Shown one piece after another: positions 1-7,800 of a DNA stretch of 64,000 bases (the stretch's first letter is position 1; every line of letters starts with the position of its first letter). Source of the DNA: JACVRW01 sp963812915 (GTDB lineage: Bacteria; Actinomycetota; Thermoleophilia; Solirubrobacterales; Thermoleophilaceae); contig CAWEXB010000010.1 in assembly GCA_963812915.1 (NCBI GenBank), positions 62,001 through 126,000 on the forward strand, given 5' to 3'. The notes under the pieces were generated by a model. That model ran no database searches. It was not told the origin of the DNA and saw only the letters and a list, made by a program, of their open reading frames with translations. A program made the position numbers and the translations under genes.

Positions 1-268
1 CACCGCCTCGCGCGGGGAGGTGCGGGCGGTCTCCGACGGGGAGATCCTCGATGCCTACGGCCTGTTGGGCGCACGCGAGGGCGTCTTCTGCGAGCCGGCT
101 TCCGCGGCCTCTGTGGCCGGACTCCTCAGGTACGGCGCCGAGGGGCGGGTGGTCTGCGTGCTCACCGGGCACGGGCTGAAAGACCCGCAGACGGCGATGA
201 ACAGGGCGGACTCGGTGCTGCCGTGCGAGCCGGACATCGACAGCGTCGAGCGCGCGGTGCTCGGGTGA
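1..268 (+). CDS. thrC: Threonine synthase, C-terminal fragment
   Basis: The frame is open from base 2, so the 5' part of the gene lies outside the window. The visible end carries the family signature GVFCEPASAASVAGL (phosphate/PLP pocket side) followed by VVCVLTGHGLKD, both typical of PLP-dependent threonine synthase, which converts O-phosphohomoserine to threonine in the cytoplasm. The stop codon at 266-268 overlaps the GTG start of the homoserine kinase gene (GTGA at 265-268), which is the usual thrC-thrB arrangement and supports translational coupling. The identification is from the short C-terminal tail plus the neighbour. Confidence 0.88.
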   Translation, partial: TASRGEVRAVSDGEILDAYGLLGAREGVFCEPASAASVAGLLRYGAEGRVVCVLTGHGLKDPQTAMNRADSVLPCEPDIDSVERAVLG

Positions 269-1122
269 GGCGCCACCGGTTGGTCCGCGTGCCGGCTTCC
301 TCGGCCAACCTCGGCCCGGGCTACGACGTGCTGGCCGCGGCGCTCTCGCTGACGCTCGAGCTCGAGGTCGAGGAGGCCGGCGAGTTCTTCGTCCACAGCG
401 ACGTGCCGGGCGTTCCGGCCGATCGCACGAACCTCTGCGTGCGGGCCTTCGAGCGCCTTCACTCGGCGGACGGGTTGGCCTTCCACGTTCGGTCGGAGAT
501 TCCCGCCGCGGCGGGCCTTGGATCGAGCGCCGCCGCGATCGTCGCCGGCCTCGCGGCGGCGGACCACCTCTACGAGCTCGACGCGCCGCTGTTCGAGCTC
601 GCGGCCGAGCTCGAGGGCCATCCCGACAACGTGGCCGCGGCGCTCTACGGCGGCTTCGTGATCTGCGCCGGGAACGGCGAGGCGCCCGTGCGCTTCGACC
701 CCGCGCCGGGGCTCGAGGGGGTCATAGCGATTCCGCCCCATGAGGTCCCAACCGCCGAGGCCCGTGCCGCGTTGCCGGACGAGGTCCCCCTGGCCGAGGC
801 GGTGCACAACGTCGGGCACGCCTCGCTGCTGCTGCTGGGCCTCGCCAAGGACGACTTCTCGCTGATCGCCCGCGGACTCGCCGACCGCCTCCACCAGCCG
901 CGGAGGCAGCATCTCTACCCACGCTCGATGGAGCTGGTCGAGCGTGCCACGGACCTCGGCGCGGTCGGCGCGACGATCTCGGGCGCCGGTCCCACGGTCC
1001 TGTTCTGGTGCCACTGGGATCAGACCGGCCCTCTGATGGAGCGGCTCCGGGCCGACGCCCCCGACTGCGAGCTCCGCCGGGTCGGCTTCGCCGCCGGCGG
1101 CGCCGACGTACGCGAGCTGTGA
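265..1122 (+). CDS. thrB: Homoserine kinase (GHMP family)
   Basis: Phosphorylates homoserine to O-phosphohomoserine, the step before threonine synthase. The 285-residue protein has the N-terminal GHMP substrate motif VRVPASSANLGPGYD, the ATP-binding loop PAAAGLGSSAAAI at about residues 78-90, and the C-terminal GAVGATISGAGPTVL glycine motif at about 230-245. The GTG at 265 is preferred over upstream codons because it gives the expected N-terminus and overlaps the thrC stop by four bases. The stop at 1120-1122 in turn overlaps the GTG of the next gene, so thrC, thrB and the NUDIX gene look like one translationally coupled operon. Confidence 0.93.
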   Translation: MRRHRLVRVPASSANLGPGYDVLAAALSLTLELEVEEAGEFFVHSDVPGVPADRTNLCVRAFERLHSADGLAFHVRSEIPAAAGLGSSAAAIVAGLAAADHLYELDAPLFELAAELEGHPDNVAAALYGGFVICAGNGEAPVRFDPAPGLEGVIAIPPHEVPTAEARAALPDEVPLAEAVHNVGHASLLLLGLAKDDFSLIARGLADRLHQPRRQHLYPRSMELVERATDLGAVGATISGAGPTVLFWCHWDQTGPLMERLRADAPDCELRRVGFAAGGADVREL

Positions 1123-1517
1123 CCGCGGAGGTCGAAGCGGCCGGCGGGGTCGTCCTCGACGAGGACCGGCGGGTCGTGCTCGTCCACCGCCCGCGGTACG
1201 ACGATTGGTCGTTCCCCAAGGGCAAGCTCGACCCCGGCGAGTCGTTCGAGGAGGCGGCGCTGAGGGAGGTCGAGGAGGAGACCGGGCTCCGCTGCCGGCT
1301 CGTACGCGAGCTGCCGGCGATCGAGTACCACGACGCGAAGGGGCGGCGGAAGCTCGTGCGCTACTGGCTGATGGAGGTCGAGGCGGACACCGGCTTCGTC
1401 CCGAACGACGAGGTCGACGAGCTGAGGCGGCTGCCGCCGGACGAGGCGCCGGCGCTCCTCACCTACGACCGCGATCACGACGTGCTGCAGGCGGCGCGGG
1501 CGCGTAGCGCTTCTTAG
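1119..1517 (+). CDS. NUDIX hydrolase
   Basis: A 132-residue single-domain NUDIX protein. The Nudix box runs from GKLDPGESFEEAALREVEEE through TGL (pattern GX5EX7REUXEEXGU) at about residues 37-59, with the metal-binding glutamates present. Such proteins hydrolyse nucleoside diphosphates linked to another group. The length and the sequence after the start (EAAGGVVLDEDRRVVLVHRPRYDDWSF, here read in two parts) resemble the MutT/RppH-like group in actinobacteria, but the substrate cannot be told. Start GTG at 1119 overlaps the thrB stop. It converges on the amidase gene with a 4-base overlap of stops. Confidence 0.85.
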   Translation: MTAEVEAAGGVVLDEDRRVVLVHRPRYDDWSFPKGKLDPGESFEEAALREVEEETGLRCRLVRELPAIEYHDAKGRRKLVRYWLMEVEADTGFVPNDEVDELRRLPPDEAPALLTYDRDHDVLQAARARSAS

Positions 1518-2941
1518 GCGGTCGCCAGCTCCGGGCGGCGGTCCGCCCATGGCCGGACCGCCTCCAGCTGGCCCGCGAGCGACAGCAGCGTCGCCTCGTC
1601 CGCGGGGCGGCCGGCGATCTGGACGCCGAGCGGCAGGCCGTCCTCGCCATGGAAGAGGGGCAGCGAGATCGCCGGCTGGCCGGTGACGTTGAACACGGCC
1701 GTGTAGGGGGTGAACCGGCCCGAGCGTCGGAAGTCCTCCCACGGGTCGTCGCTGCAGGCGTCGATGTCGCCGATGCGAACCGGGCGCTGCGCCAGCGCCG
1801 GGGTCATGACGACGTCGAAGTCGCTCCAGAGCGCGACGATCCCGCGCGAGACGGCCGACAGCTGTGTGCGGGCCAGCAAGTAGTCGAGCGCCGTGCGCTC
1901 GCGAATCCGGTTCCAGATGGTCCAGGAGAGCGGCTCCACGAGCTCCTCGCTGGGCTCGCGGCCCGTCACGCTGGCGCCGAAGAAGATCCCCATGGCGATG
2001 GGCGTACCGAAGACCATCGTGAACACCTGCAGCAGGTCCTGGCCCGCCCACGGAGCTTCGACCTCCTGGACCTCGTGGCCGAGCGAGGAGAGCAGCTTGG
2101 CGGCGTCGCGGAGCGCGCGTCTGCACAGCGGGTCCAGCTCGGCCTCGACCGCGCCGTCGGTGGTGAAGCCGATCCGGAGCCGCCCTGGCTCGCGGCTCGC
2201 CGCCGCGGCGAAGGGCTCGGCCGGCGGGGGCGCCCAGCTGGCGTCGCCGAGCTCGTAGCCGGCGAGCACGTCCAGCAGCTCGGCCGTCTCGGCCACCGTG
2301 CGGGTGAGCACGCCGTCCTGGACCAGGAAGTCCTCGCCCTGGTCGGGCCCGCGCGAGACGCGCCCGCGCGACGGCTTCAGTCCCACGAGGCCGCAGCAGG
2401 CGGCTGGGATGCGGATCGAGCCGCCGCCGTCGGTGCCGTGTGCGACCGGCAGCATCCCGGCCGCCACCGCGGCGGCGGCGCCGCCCGACGAACCGCCCGG
2501 GGTGCGCTCGGTATCCCAGGGATTTCGCGTGGGGCCGAAGCGGCGCGGCTCCGTTACGGGGAGGATTCCGAACTCGGGCAGGCTCGTCTTGCCGACGAGG
2601 ACGAAGCCGGCCTCGCGCAGCCGGCGCACCACGAAGCTGTCGTAGCCGGGGACGAAGCCGCCGAACACGTCCGAGCCCAGCGTGTATGGCCAGCCGGACA
2701 CCTCGGCGGTGTCCTTGATGGCGATCGGCACCCCGGCGAACGGCCGGTCATCCGCGGGCCGGACGAGGTCGGCGGCGGCGAGCGCGCCGTCGGGGTCCAG
2801 GTGCACGAAGGCGTTCAGCTCGGGTTCGAGGGCCTCGATGCGGTCGAGGGAGGTTTCGACGAGCTCCCTTGCGCTCAGCTCTCCCTCGCGGATTAGGTGC
2901 GCCAATTCGGTTGCCGGCTTGAAGAGGAGGTCCGTCTCCAT
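1514..2941 (-). CDS. Amidase signature family protein
   Basis: A 475-residue amidase signature enzyme, hydrolysing a C-N amide bond through a Ser-cisSer-Lys triad. The triad is visible: Lys in GVPIAIKDTAEVSG (about residue 74), the cis-serine in GGSSGGAAAA, and the nucleophilic serine in GTDGGGSIRIPA. The domain fills the whole protein, as is usual for stand-alone amidases. GatA is less likely because no gatB or gatC is nearby and the C-terminal half is divergent. It is transcribed away from the AbiEi/DUF559 gene; the 70-base gap between them contains palindromic element copy 1. The amide substrate is unknown. Confidence 0.85.
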   Translation of the reverse strand: METDLLFKPATELAHLIREGELSARELVETSLDRIEALEPELNAFVHLDPDGALAAADLVRPADDRPFAGVPIAIKDTAEVSGWPYTLGSDVFGGFVPGYDSFVVRRLREAGFVLVGKTSLPEFGILPVTEPRRFGPTRNPWDTERTPGGSSGGAAAAVAAGMLPVAHGTDGGGSIRIPAACCGLVGLKPSRGRVSRGPDQGEDFLVQDGVLTRTVAETAELLDVLAGYELGDASWAPPPAEPFAAAASREPGRLRIGFTTDGAVEAELDPLCRRALRDAAKLLSSLGHEVQEVEAPWAGQDLLQVFTMVFGTPIAMGIFFGASVTGREPSEELVEPLSWTIWNRIRERTALDYLLARTQLSAVSRGIVALWSDFDVVMTPALAQRPVRIGDIDACSDDPWEDFRRSGRFTPYTAVFNVTGQPAISLPLFHGEDGLPLGVQIAGRPADEATLLSLAGQLEAVRPWADRRPELATA

Positions 2942-2971
2942 GGGTGGGCGAGCCTAGCGGAGCGGGGTTTG

Positions 2972-3049
2972 GGCTGGGTAAGGGGGAGAGTCCGGGGGTT
3001 GGGCGACTTCTATGTCGAGATGGACAGCGAAAGTCGCCCCACCCCCTCT
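2972..3049 (+). repeat. Nested palindromic element, copy 1
   Basis: This 78-base stretch is the same element as 34951-35028. It starts GGCTGGGTAAGGGGG in both. The outer stem pairs 2994-3009 with 3031-3046 (15 of 16 pairs), and the inner stem pairs TGTC (3013-3016) with GACA (3023-3026) around the loop GAGATG (3017-3022). The loop is identical in copy 2 while inner-stem bases differ in a compensatory way. Here the outer right arm seen in copy 2 is absent and the element runs into the AbiEi/DUF559 reading frame, whose ATG (3012) lies inside the hairpin. Confidence 0.85.
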
Positions 3050-3977
3050 CGATGCGCGGTTGGCGGCCCTTGCGGCGCGGCAGCATGGCGTCGTCAGCCT
3101 GGCTCAGCTGCTCGAACTCGGGCTCGGGCCTGCAAGGGCATTGCCGAGCGCGATTCGGACCGGGCGGCTCCACCGGATCCATCGCGGCGTCTACGCCCTG
3201 AGCCCTGCTCGGCTGCGGACCGAGGGCTACTGGCTTGCGGCCGTGCTCGCCTGCGGTCCCGGAGCCGTCCTCTCCCACGCGAGCGCCGCGTCGCTGTGGG
3301 AGCTCCGCCCGAGCTCGGCGGCGACGATTGACGTGACCGTGCCGGCCCGGTCTGGCCGCAAGAAGCGCCGTGGCATTCGAGTCCATAGATCGGGTCGGCT
3401 GCGCCGGGAAGAAGCCGTCGTTCGCGATGGCGTCCCCGTCACGACCGTCGCCCGAACCCTGCTCGACCTCGCCGACGTGCTGCCAACCCAAGCGCTCAAG
3501 CGCGCGATCGACGAGTCGGAGTACCGGGGCCGCTTCGACCTGACCTCCCTAACTGCAGTCGTTGAAAACAACCCGGGCCGCCGGGGCGCCAAGGTGCTCG
3601 CCCTGGCCAAGGAGCCGGCCCAGCGCACCCGCACTGACCTCGAAGACGCCTTCCTCGCCTTCTGTCGTCGCCACGGCCTGCCCCGCCCGGACGTCGGGAT
3701 CGAAATCCAGGGCTACGAGGTCGACTTCGCCTGGCCCGACGCCCACCTGATCGTGGAGACCGACGGCCTCGCCGCCCACCGGACCCGCAGAGCATTCGAG
3801 GACGACCGCATCCGCGACCGCCGCACCCTCCGCGCCGGCTACCACACCATCAGGCTGACGGACCGCGCCCTCCGCCACGACCAGCAGGAGGTCGCCCGCG
3901 ACCTCCGCGACCTGCTCACTCAAGCCGGAACGAGCTCCGCCCGCAGCGCCGCCAGGCGCCCGCGCTCCTCCCGATAG
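3012..3977 (+). CDS. AbiEi-type N-domain / DUF559 nuclease-like protein
   Basis: A 321-residue two-part protein. The N-terminal half (about 15-190) resembles the AbiEi_4-type winged-helix domain seen as LAALAARQHGVVSLAQLL and then GRLHRIHRGVYAL. The C-terminal third (about 200-300) is DUF559/Vsr-like, with YEVDFAWPDAHLIVETDG giving the D...ExD pattern of a PD-(D/E)XK-type nuclease core. Such fusions are frequent in actinobacteria and have no settled role. No AbiEii toxin gene follows, so a type IV toxin-antitoxin pair is not supported. The ATG at 3012 lies within a palindromic element; TTG at 3060 is a possible alternative start. Its 3' end overlaps parA convergently by 58 bases. Confidence 0.75.
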   Translation: MSRWTAKVAPPPLDARLAALAARQHGVVSLAQLLELGLGPARALPSAIRTGRLHRIHRGVYALSPARLRTEGYWLAAVLACGPGAVLSHASAASLWELRPSSAATIDVTVPARSGRKKRRGIRVHRSGRLRREEAVVRDGVPVTTVARTLLDLADVLPTQALKRAIDESEYRGRFDLTSLTAVVENNPGRRGAKVLALAKEPAQRTRTDLEDAFLAFCRRHGLPRPDVGIEIQGYEVDFAWPDAHLIVETDGLAAHRTRRAFEDDRIRDRRTLRAGYHTIRLTDRALRHDQQEVARDLRDLLTQAGTSSARSAARRPRSSR

Positions 3978-4714
3978 CCGTCCAGGCGGGCCAACAGCTC
4001 GTCGGCCAGCGCCAGGTAGTCGGCGCCCAGGTCGGGCGCGTAGTCGAGGATCGAGACGCCTCGCTCGGCCGACTCCGCGTAGCGGACGCTTCGCCTGATC
4101 ACGGCCTGGAAGACCCGCTCGCCGAAGCGTTCCCGCAGCTGCTGGAGGGCCTCGCGCGCGTGCACCAGGCGCATGTCCGCGATGTTCAGCACCACGCCGA
4201 GCCAGTCGAGCTCGGGGTGGAGCGAGTCCCTCGCCAGCTCCACCACCTCGAGCGCCTGCTCGACGCCCTGGAGCGAGAAGTACTCGGCCTCGCTCGAGAT
4301 AAGGGCGTGGTCGGCGGCCACCAGGGCGTTCACGGTGAGTAGTCCGAGCGACGGCGGGCAGTCCACGAGGACCAGGTCGTAGTAGCCGCGAACCTCGCGC
4401 AGCGCGCGCTTTAGCGTCAGCTCGCGACCCATCTTGCCGCCCAGGACCAGCTCGGCCTCGGCGAGGCCCAGGTTGGCCGGAAGGACGTCCCCGTGGACCG
4501 CCTCCGCGGCCTTGGCCTGGCCGGTCAGCACGTCCGCCATGGTCGGCGAGGCATCCGCCGGCACGTCGAAGTAGTCGGACAAGTTGCCCTGCGGATCGAG
4601 GTCCGCGCAGAGGACGTCGAGGCCGATTCGGCGGTAGACGTCGGCGAGCGTGCGCACGGCCGTCGTCTTGCCAGTGCCGCCCTTCTGGGAGAGAACCGTG
4701 ATCGTCTGTGCCAT
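3920..4714 (-). CDS. ParA/Soj family ATPase (orphan)
   Basis: A 264-residue ParA-type ATPase. It begins with the deviant Walker A motif LSQKGGTGKTT (about residues 8-18, signature lysine present), followed by the switch I region DLDPQGNLSDYF and Walker B LVDCPPSLGLLTVNAL. ParA proteins form DNA-bound dimers and position chromosomes, plasmids or protein clusters. No parB gene or parS-like site is visible nearby, so this is an orphan ParA whose cargo is unknown. A perfect 17-base palindrome lies immediately before its start codon. Its divergent neighbour is the gltB leader. Confidence 0.88.
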   Translation of the reverse strand: MAQTITVLSQKGGTGKTTAVRTLADVYRRIGLDVLCADLDPQGNLSDYFDVPADASPTMADVLTGQAKAAEAVHGDVLPANLGLAEAELVLGGKMGRELTLKRALREVRGYYDLVLVDCPPSLGLLTVNALVAADHALISSEAEYFSLQGVEQALEVVELARDSLHPELDWLGVVLNIADMRLVHAREALQQLRERFGERVFQAVIRRSVRYAESAERGVSILDYAPDLGADYLALADELLARLDGYREERGRLAALRAELVPA

Positions 4715-4715
4715 C

Positions 4716-4732
4716 GCGAGGCCCGGCCTCGC
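4716..4732. promoter_or_regulatory. Perfect palindrome at the parA start
   Basis: GCGAGGCC (4716-4723), one central base, GGCCTCGC (4725-4732) forms a perfect 8+8 inverted repeat one base from the parA start codon (4714-4712 on the minus strand). It could be an operator for autoregulation or an RNA hairpin that limits ribosome access. No Shine-Dalgarno is seen between it and the start codon. This is a structural observation only. Confidence 0.5.
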
Positions 4733-4780
4733 ACCCTATCGACCTTGTCGAGGGTCGCTCCCCGGACTAGTGCGCTTTAT

Positions 4781-4844
4781 CATCTTCCGACCCCGATCCC
4801 CGTCGCGCGCCCGCTCGGAGAAGGCGCGGAGCCCGAGGAGGTGA
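4781..4844 (+). promoter_or_regulatory. Structured leader of gltB (copy A of twin leader)
   Basis: The 30 bases at 4801-4830 match 28 of 30 bases of the leader before the second gltB-like gene (10996-11025). Stem CGCGCC (4806-4811) pairs with GGCGCG (4823-4828) around the 11-base loop CGCTCGGAGAA, identical in both copies. The two differences are one compensating base pair. A distal pairing CTTCC (4784-4788) with GGAGG (4837-4841, one G-U) would cover the Shine-Dalgarno. It looks like a cis-regulatory RNA for glutamate synthase. I do not recognise a named class; the cyanobacterial glnA and Downstream-peptide glutamine riboswitch consensus sequences are not evident. Confidence 0.65.
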
Positions 4845-4850
4845 ACCCAC

Positions 4851-7800
4851 ACGCAGGCAGCCGGCCTGTACGACCCGAGCTACGAGCACGACGCCTGCGG
4901 TGTCGCGTTCGTTGCGCGGCTGGGGGCCCCGGCCTCGCACGAGGTCATCTCCCGGGCCCTGTGGGCGCTCGAGCATCTCGAGCACCGCGGCGCCGAGGGC
5001 GCCGACCCGGACACCGGCGACGGAGCGGGGATCCTGATCCAGCTGCCCGACGCGTTCCTGCGCGACGAGGCCGGCTTCGAGCTGCCCGGGCCGGGCAGGT
5101 ACGGCGTGGCCATGTGCTTCCTTCCACGGGAGGACGGGGACGAGGCCCGGCAGCTGGTTGAGCGCGCGGTGGAGGACGAGGGCCAACGGGTGCTCGGCTG
5201 GCGCGAGGTGCCGGTCGAGGACGAGGCCTGCGGCAGGACGGCGCGCAGCGTGGCGCCGCGCATCGAGCAGCTCTTCGTGGAGGCGGGCCCGGGCGTCGGC
5301 GATCAGGACGCGTTCGAACGCAAGCTCTACGTGATCCGCCGGGTGGTCGAGCTCGAGAGCCCGGACGGGCTCGCGATCCCGAGTCTCTCCTCGCGCACCG
5401 TCGTCTACAAGGGGATGCTCATGGCGCCCCAGCTGTCGCGGTACTTCCCCGAGCTCCGCGACGAGCGCCTCGCGAGCCGCCTGGCCCTGGTGCACTCGCG
5501 GTTCTCGACCAACACCTTTCCGAGCTGGGAGCTGGCCCATCCCTACCGCATGCTCGCTCACAACGGCGAGATCAACACCCTGCGCGGCAACCGCAACTGG
5601 ATGCGCGCTCGCGAGCTGAGGCTCGCCTCCTCGCTATTCGGCGAGGACATACAGAAGATCAAGCCTCTGCTGCGCGACGACATCTCGGACTCCGCGTCGC
5701 TCGACGGCCTGCTCGAGCTGCTCGTTCTCGGCGGCCGCTCGCCTGCGCACGCGATCTCGATGCTGATCCCGGAGGCGCACCGGGGCCGGCCCGAGCTGCC
5801 GCCGGAGGTGCGCGACTTCTACGCCTACCACTCATCGCTCGTCGAGCCCTGGGACGGCCCGGCGGCCGTGGCATTCAGCGACGGACGCGTGATCGGCGCC
5901 ACGCTCGACCGCAACGGTCTGCGCCCGGGGCGCTGGCTCGTCACGAAGGATGGCTGGGTGGTGCTCGCGTCGGAGACGGGCGTGTTCGACGTCCCGGACG
6001 ATCTAGTCGAGGCCAAGGGGCGCCTGCAGCCGGGCAAGCTGTTCCTCGTCGACCTCGAGCGCGACCGGATCGTCCCCGACGAGGAGATCAAGCTCGACCT
6101 CGCCCGCCGCCGCCCCTACGGCCAGTGGCTGCGCGAGCGCGTGGTGCGGATCGAGGATCTGCCTCGGAAGAGCCCCCGGGTGCCGCGCGTGGAGCCGCTC
6201 CGCGCGAAGCAGCTCGCCTTCGGCTGGACCGAGGAGGACCTCGGCGTGCTGCTCGCCCCGACGGCGCGCGACGCCGCAGAGCCCACGGGCTCGATGGGCA
6301 ACGACCTGGCGCTGGCGGTGCTCTCGGATCAGCGCCCGCCGCTGTTCTCCTACTTCAAGCAGCTGTTCGCCCAGGTAACGAACCCGGCCATCGACCCGCT
6401 GCGCGAGTCGATCGTCATGAGCCTCGAGGCGTGCATCGGCCCCGAGATCAACCTCTTGGGGGAGACGCCCGACCACTGCCACCAGCTGGTCATGCCGCAG
6501 CCGATTCTCCGCAACGCGCAGCTCGAGACGCTGCGGCAGGTCGACCACAACGTCTTCGAGGCGCGCACGATCGACATGACCTGGCAGGTCGCCGAGGGGG
6601 CCAGGGGGATGGGGCGTCGGCTCGACGCGATCTGCGCCGAGGCCTCCCAGCTCGTTGCACGAGGGGTGAACATCATCATCCTGTCCGACCGCAACCTGGG
6701 CGCCGAGCGGGCGCCCATACCCGCGCTGCTGGCGGTCGGGGCGGTGCACCACCACCTGGTGCGCGAGGGCACCCGCCTCCAGATCGGGCTCGTGGCGGAG
6801 ACGGGCCAGGCCAAGGAGATCCATCACATCGCCTGCCTGATCGGCTACGGCGCCGCCGCGGTCAACCCCTACGTCCTGTTCGAGTCGCTCTACGCGCTCC
6901 ACCGCGACGGGCGGCTACCGGAGGGAATGGGGCCCGAGGAGGCGGAGGAACGCGCGATCAAGGGGATCGGCAAGGGCCTACTCAAGATCCTCTCGAAGAT
7001 GGGGATCTCCACGATCCGCTCCTACACCGGCGCCCAGATCTTCGAGGCGGTGGGACTGCGCCGCGAGCTCGTGGACCGGTACTTCACCGGCACGCCGTCG
7101 CGGGTCGGTGGTGTCGGCTTCGACGTTCTCGCCCGCGAGGCGCTCGATCGCCATGCCCGCGCGTACCCCGCGGCCACGTCGGAGCTCCTGCCGTCCGGCG
7201 GCGTGTACGCCTGGCGCAGGGACGGCGAGTTCCACGGATGGAACCCGGAGACGATCGGAACGCTCCAGCACGCCGCGCGCTCGGAGAACGGGGCGGACGC
7301 GTATGACCGCTTCGCCACCTACGTGAACCACGTCGCCGTGCCCAAGTCGACGCTGCGCGGCCTGCTGCGCTTCACCGACGAGGTCGAGCCGATCCCGCTC
7401 GCCGCGGTGGAGCCGTCGGTCGAGATCGTGAGGCGTTTCAAGTCGGGCGGCATGAGCCTCGGCGCGCTGTCGCCGGAGGCGCACGAGACGCTGGCATCGG
7501 CCATGAACCGCCTCGGCGCCCGGTCGAACACCGGCGAGGGGGGCGAGGATCCGGTGCGCTTCGACGACGAGCGCCGCTCGTCGATCAAGCAGGTGGCCTC
7601 CGGCCGTTTTGGCGTGACCGTGCACTACCTCGTGAACGCGGACGAGCTCCAGATCAAGGTCGCCCAGGGCGCCAAGCCCGGCGAGGGCGGCCAGCTGCCG
7701 GGGCACAAGGTCGACCGTTACATCGCGCGACTCCGCTACTCGACGCCCGGCGTGGGCCTGATCTCGCCCCCGCCGCACCACGACATCTACTCGATCGAGG

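Noticed and set aside
3012..3977. AbiE type IV toxin-antitoxin system
   Set aside because: Only the AbiEi-like domain is present, fused to DUF559; no AbiEii nucleotidyltransferase gene is adjacent, and the next gene is a ParA.
4781..4844. Assignment of the gltB leader to the known glnA or Downstream-peptide glutamine riboswitch
   Set aside because: Those RNAs are known mainly from cyanobacteria and have a three-way junction; here only one apical stem and one distal pairing are visible and the consensus strings do not align by eye.
4493..5161. GTG at 4841 as the gltB start
   Set aside because: It is in a different frame from the conserved GltB sequence, and the AGGAGG motif overlaps it with no spacer.
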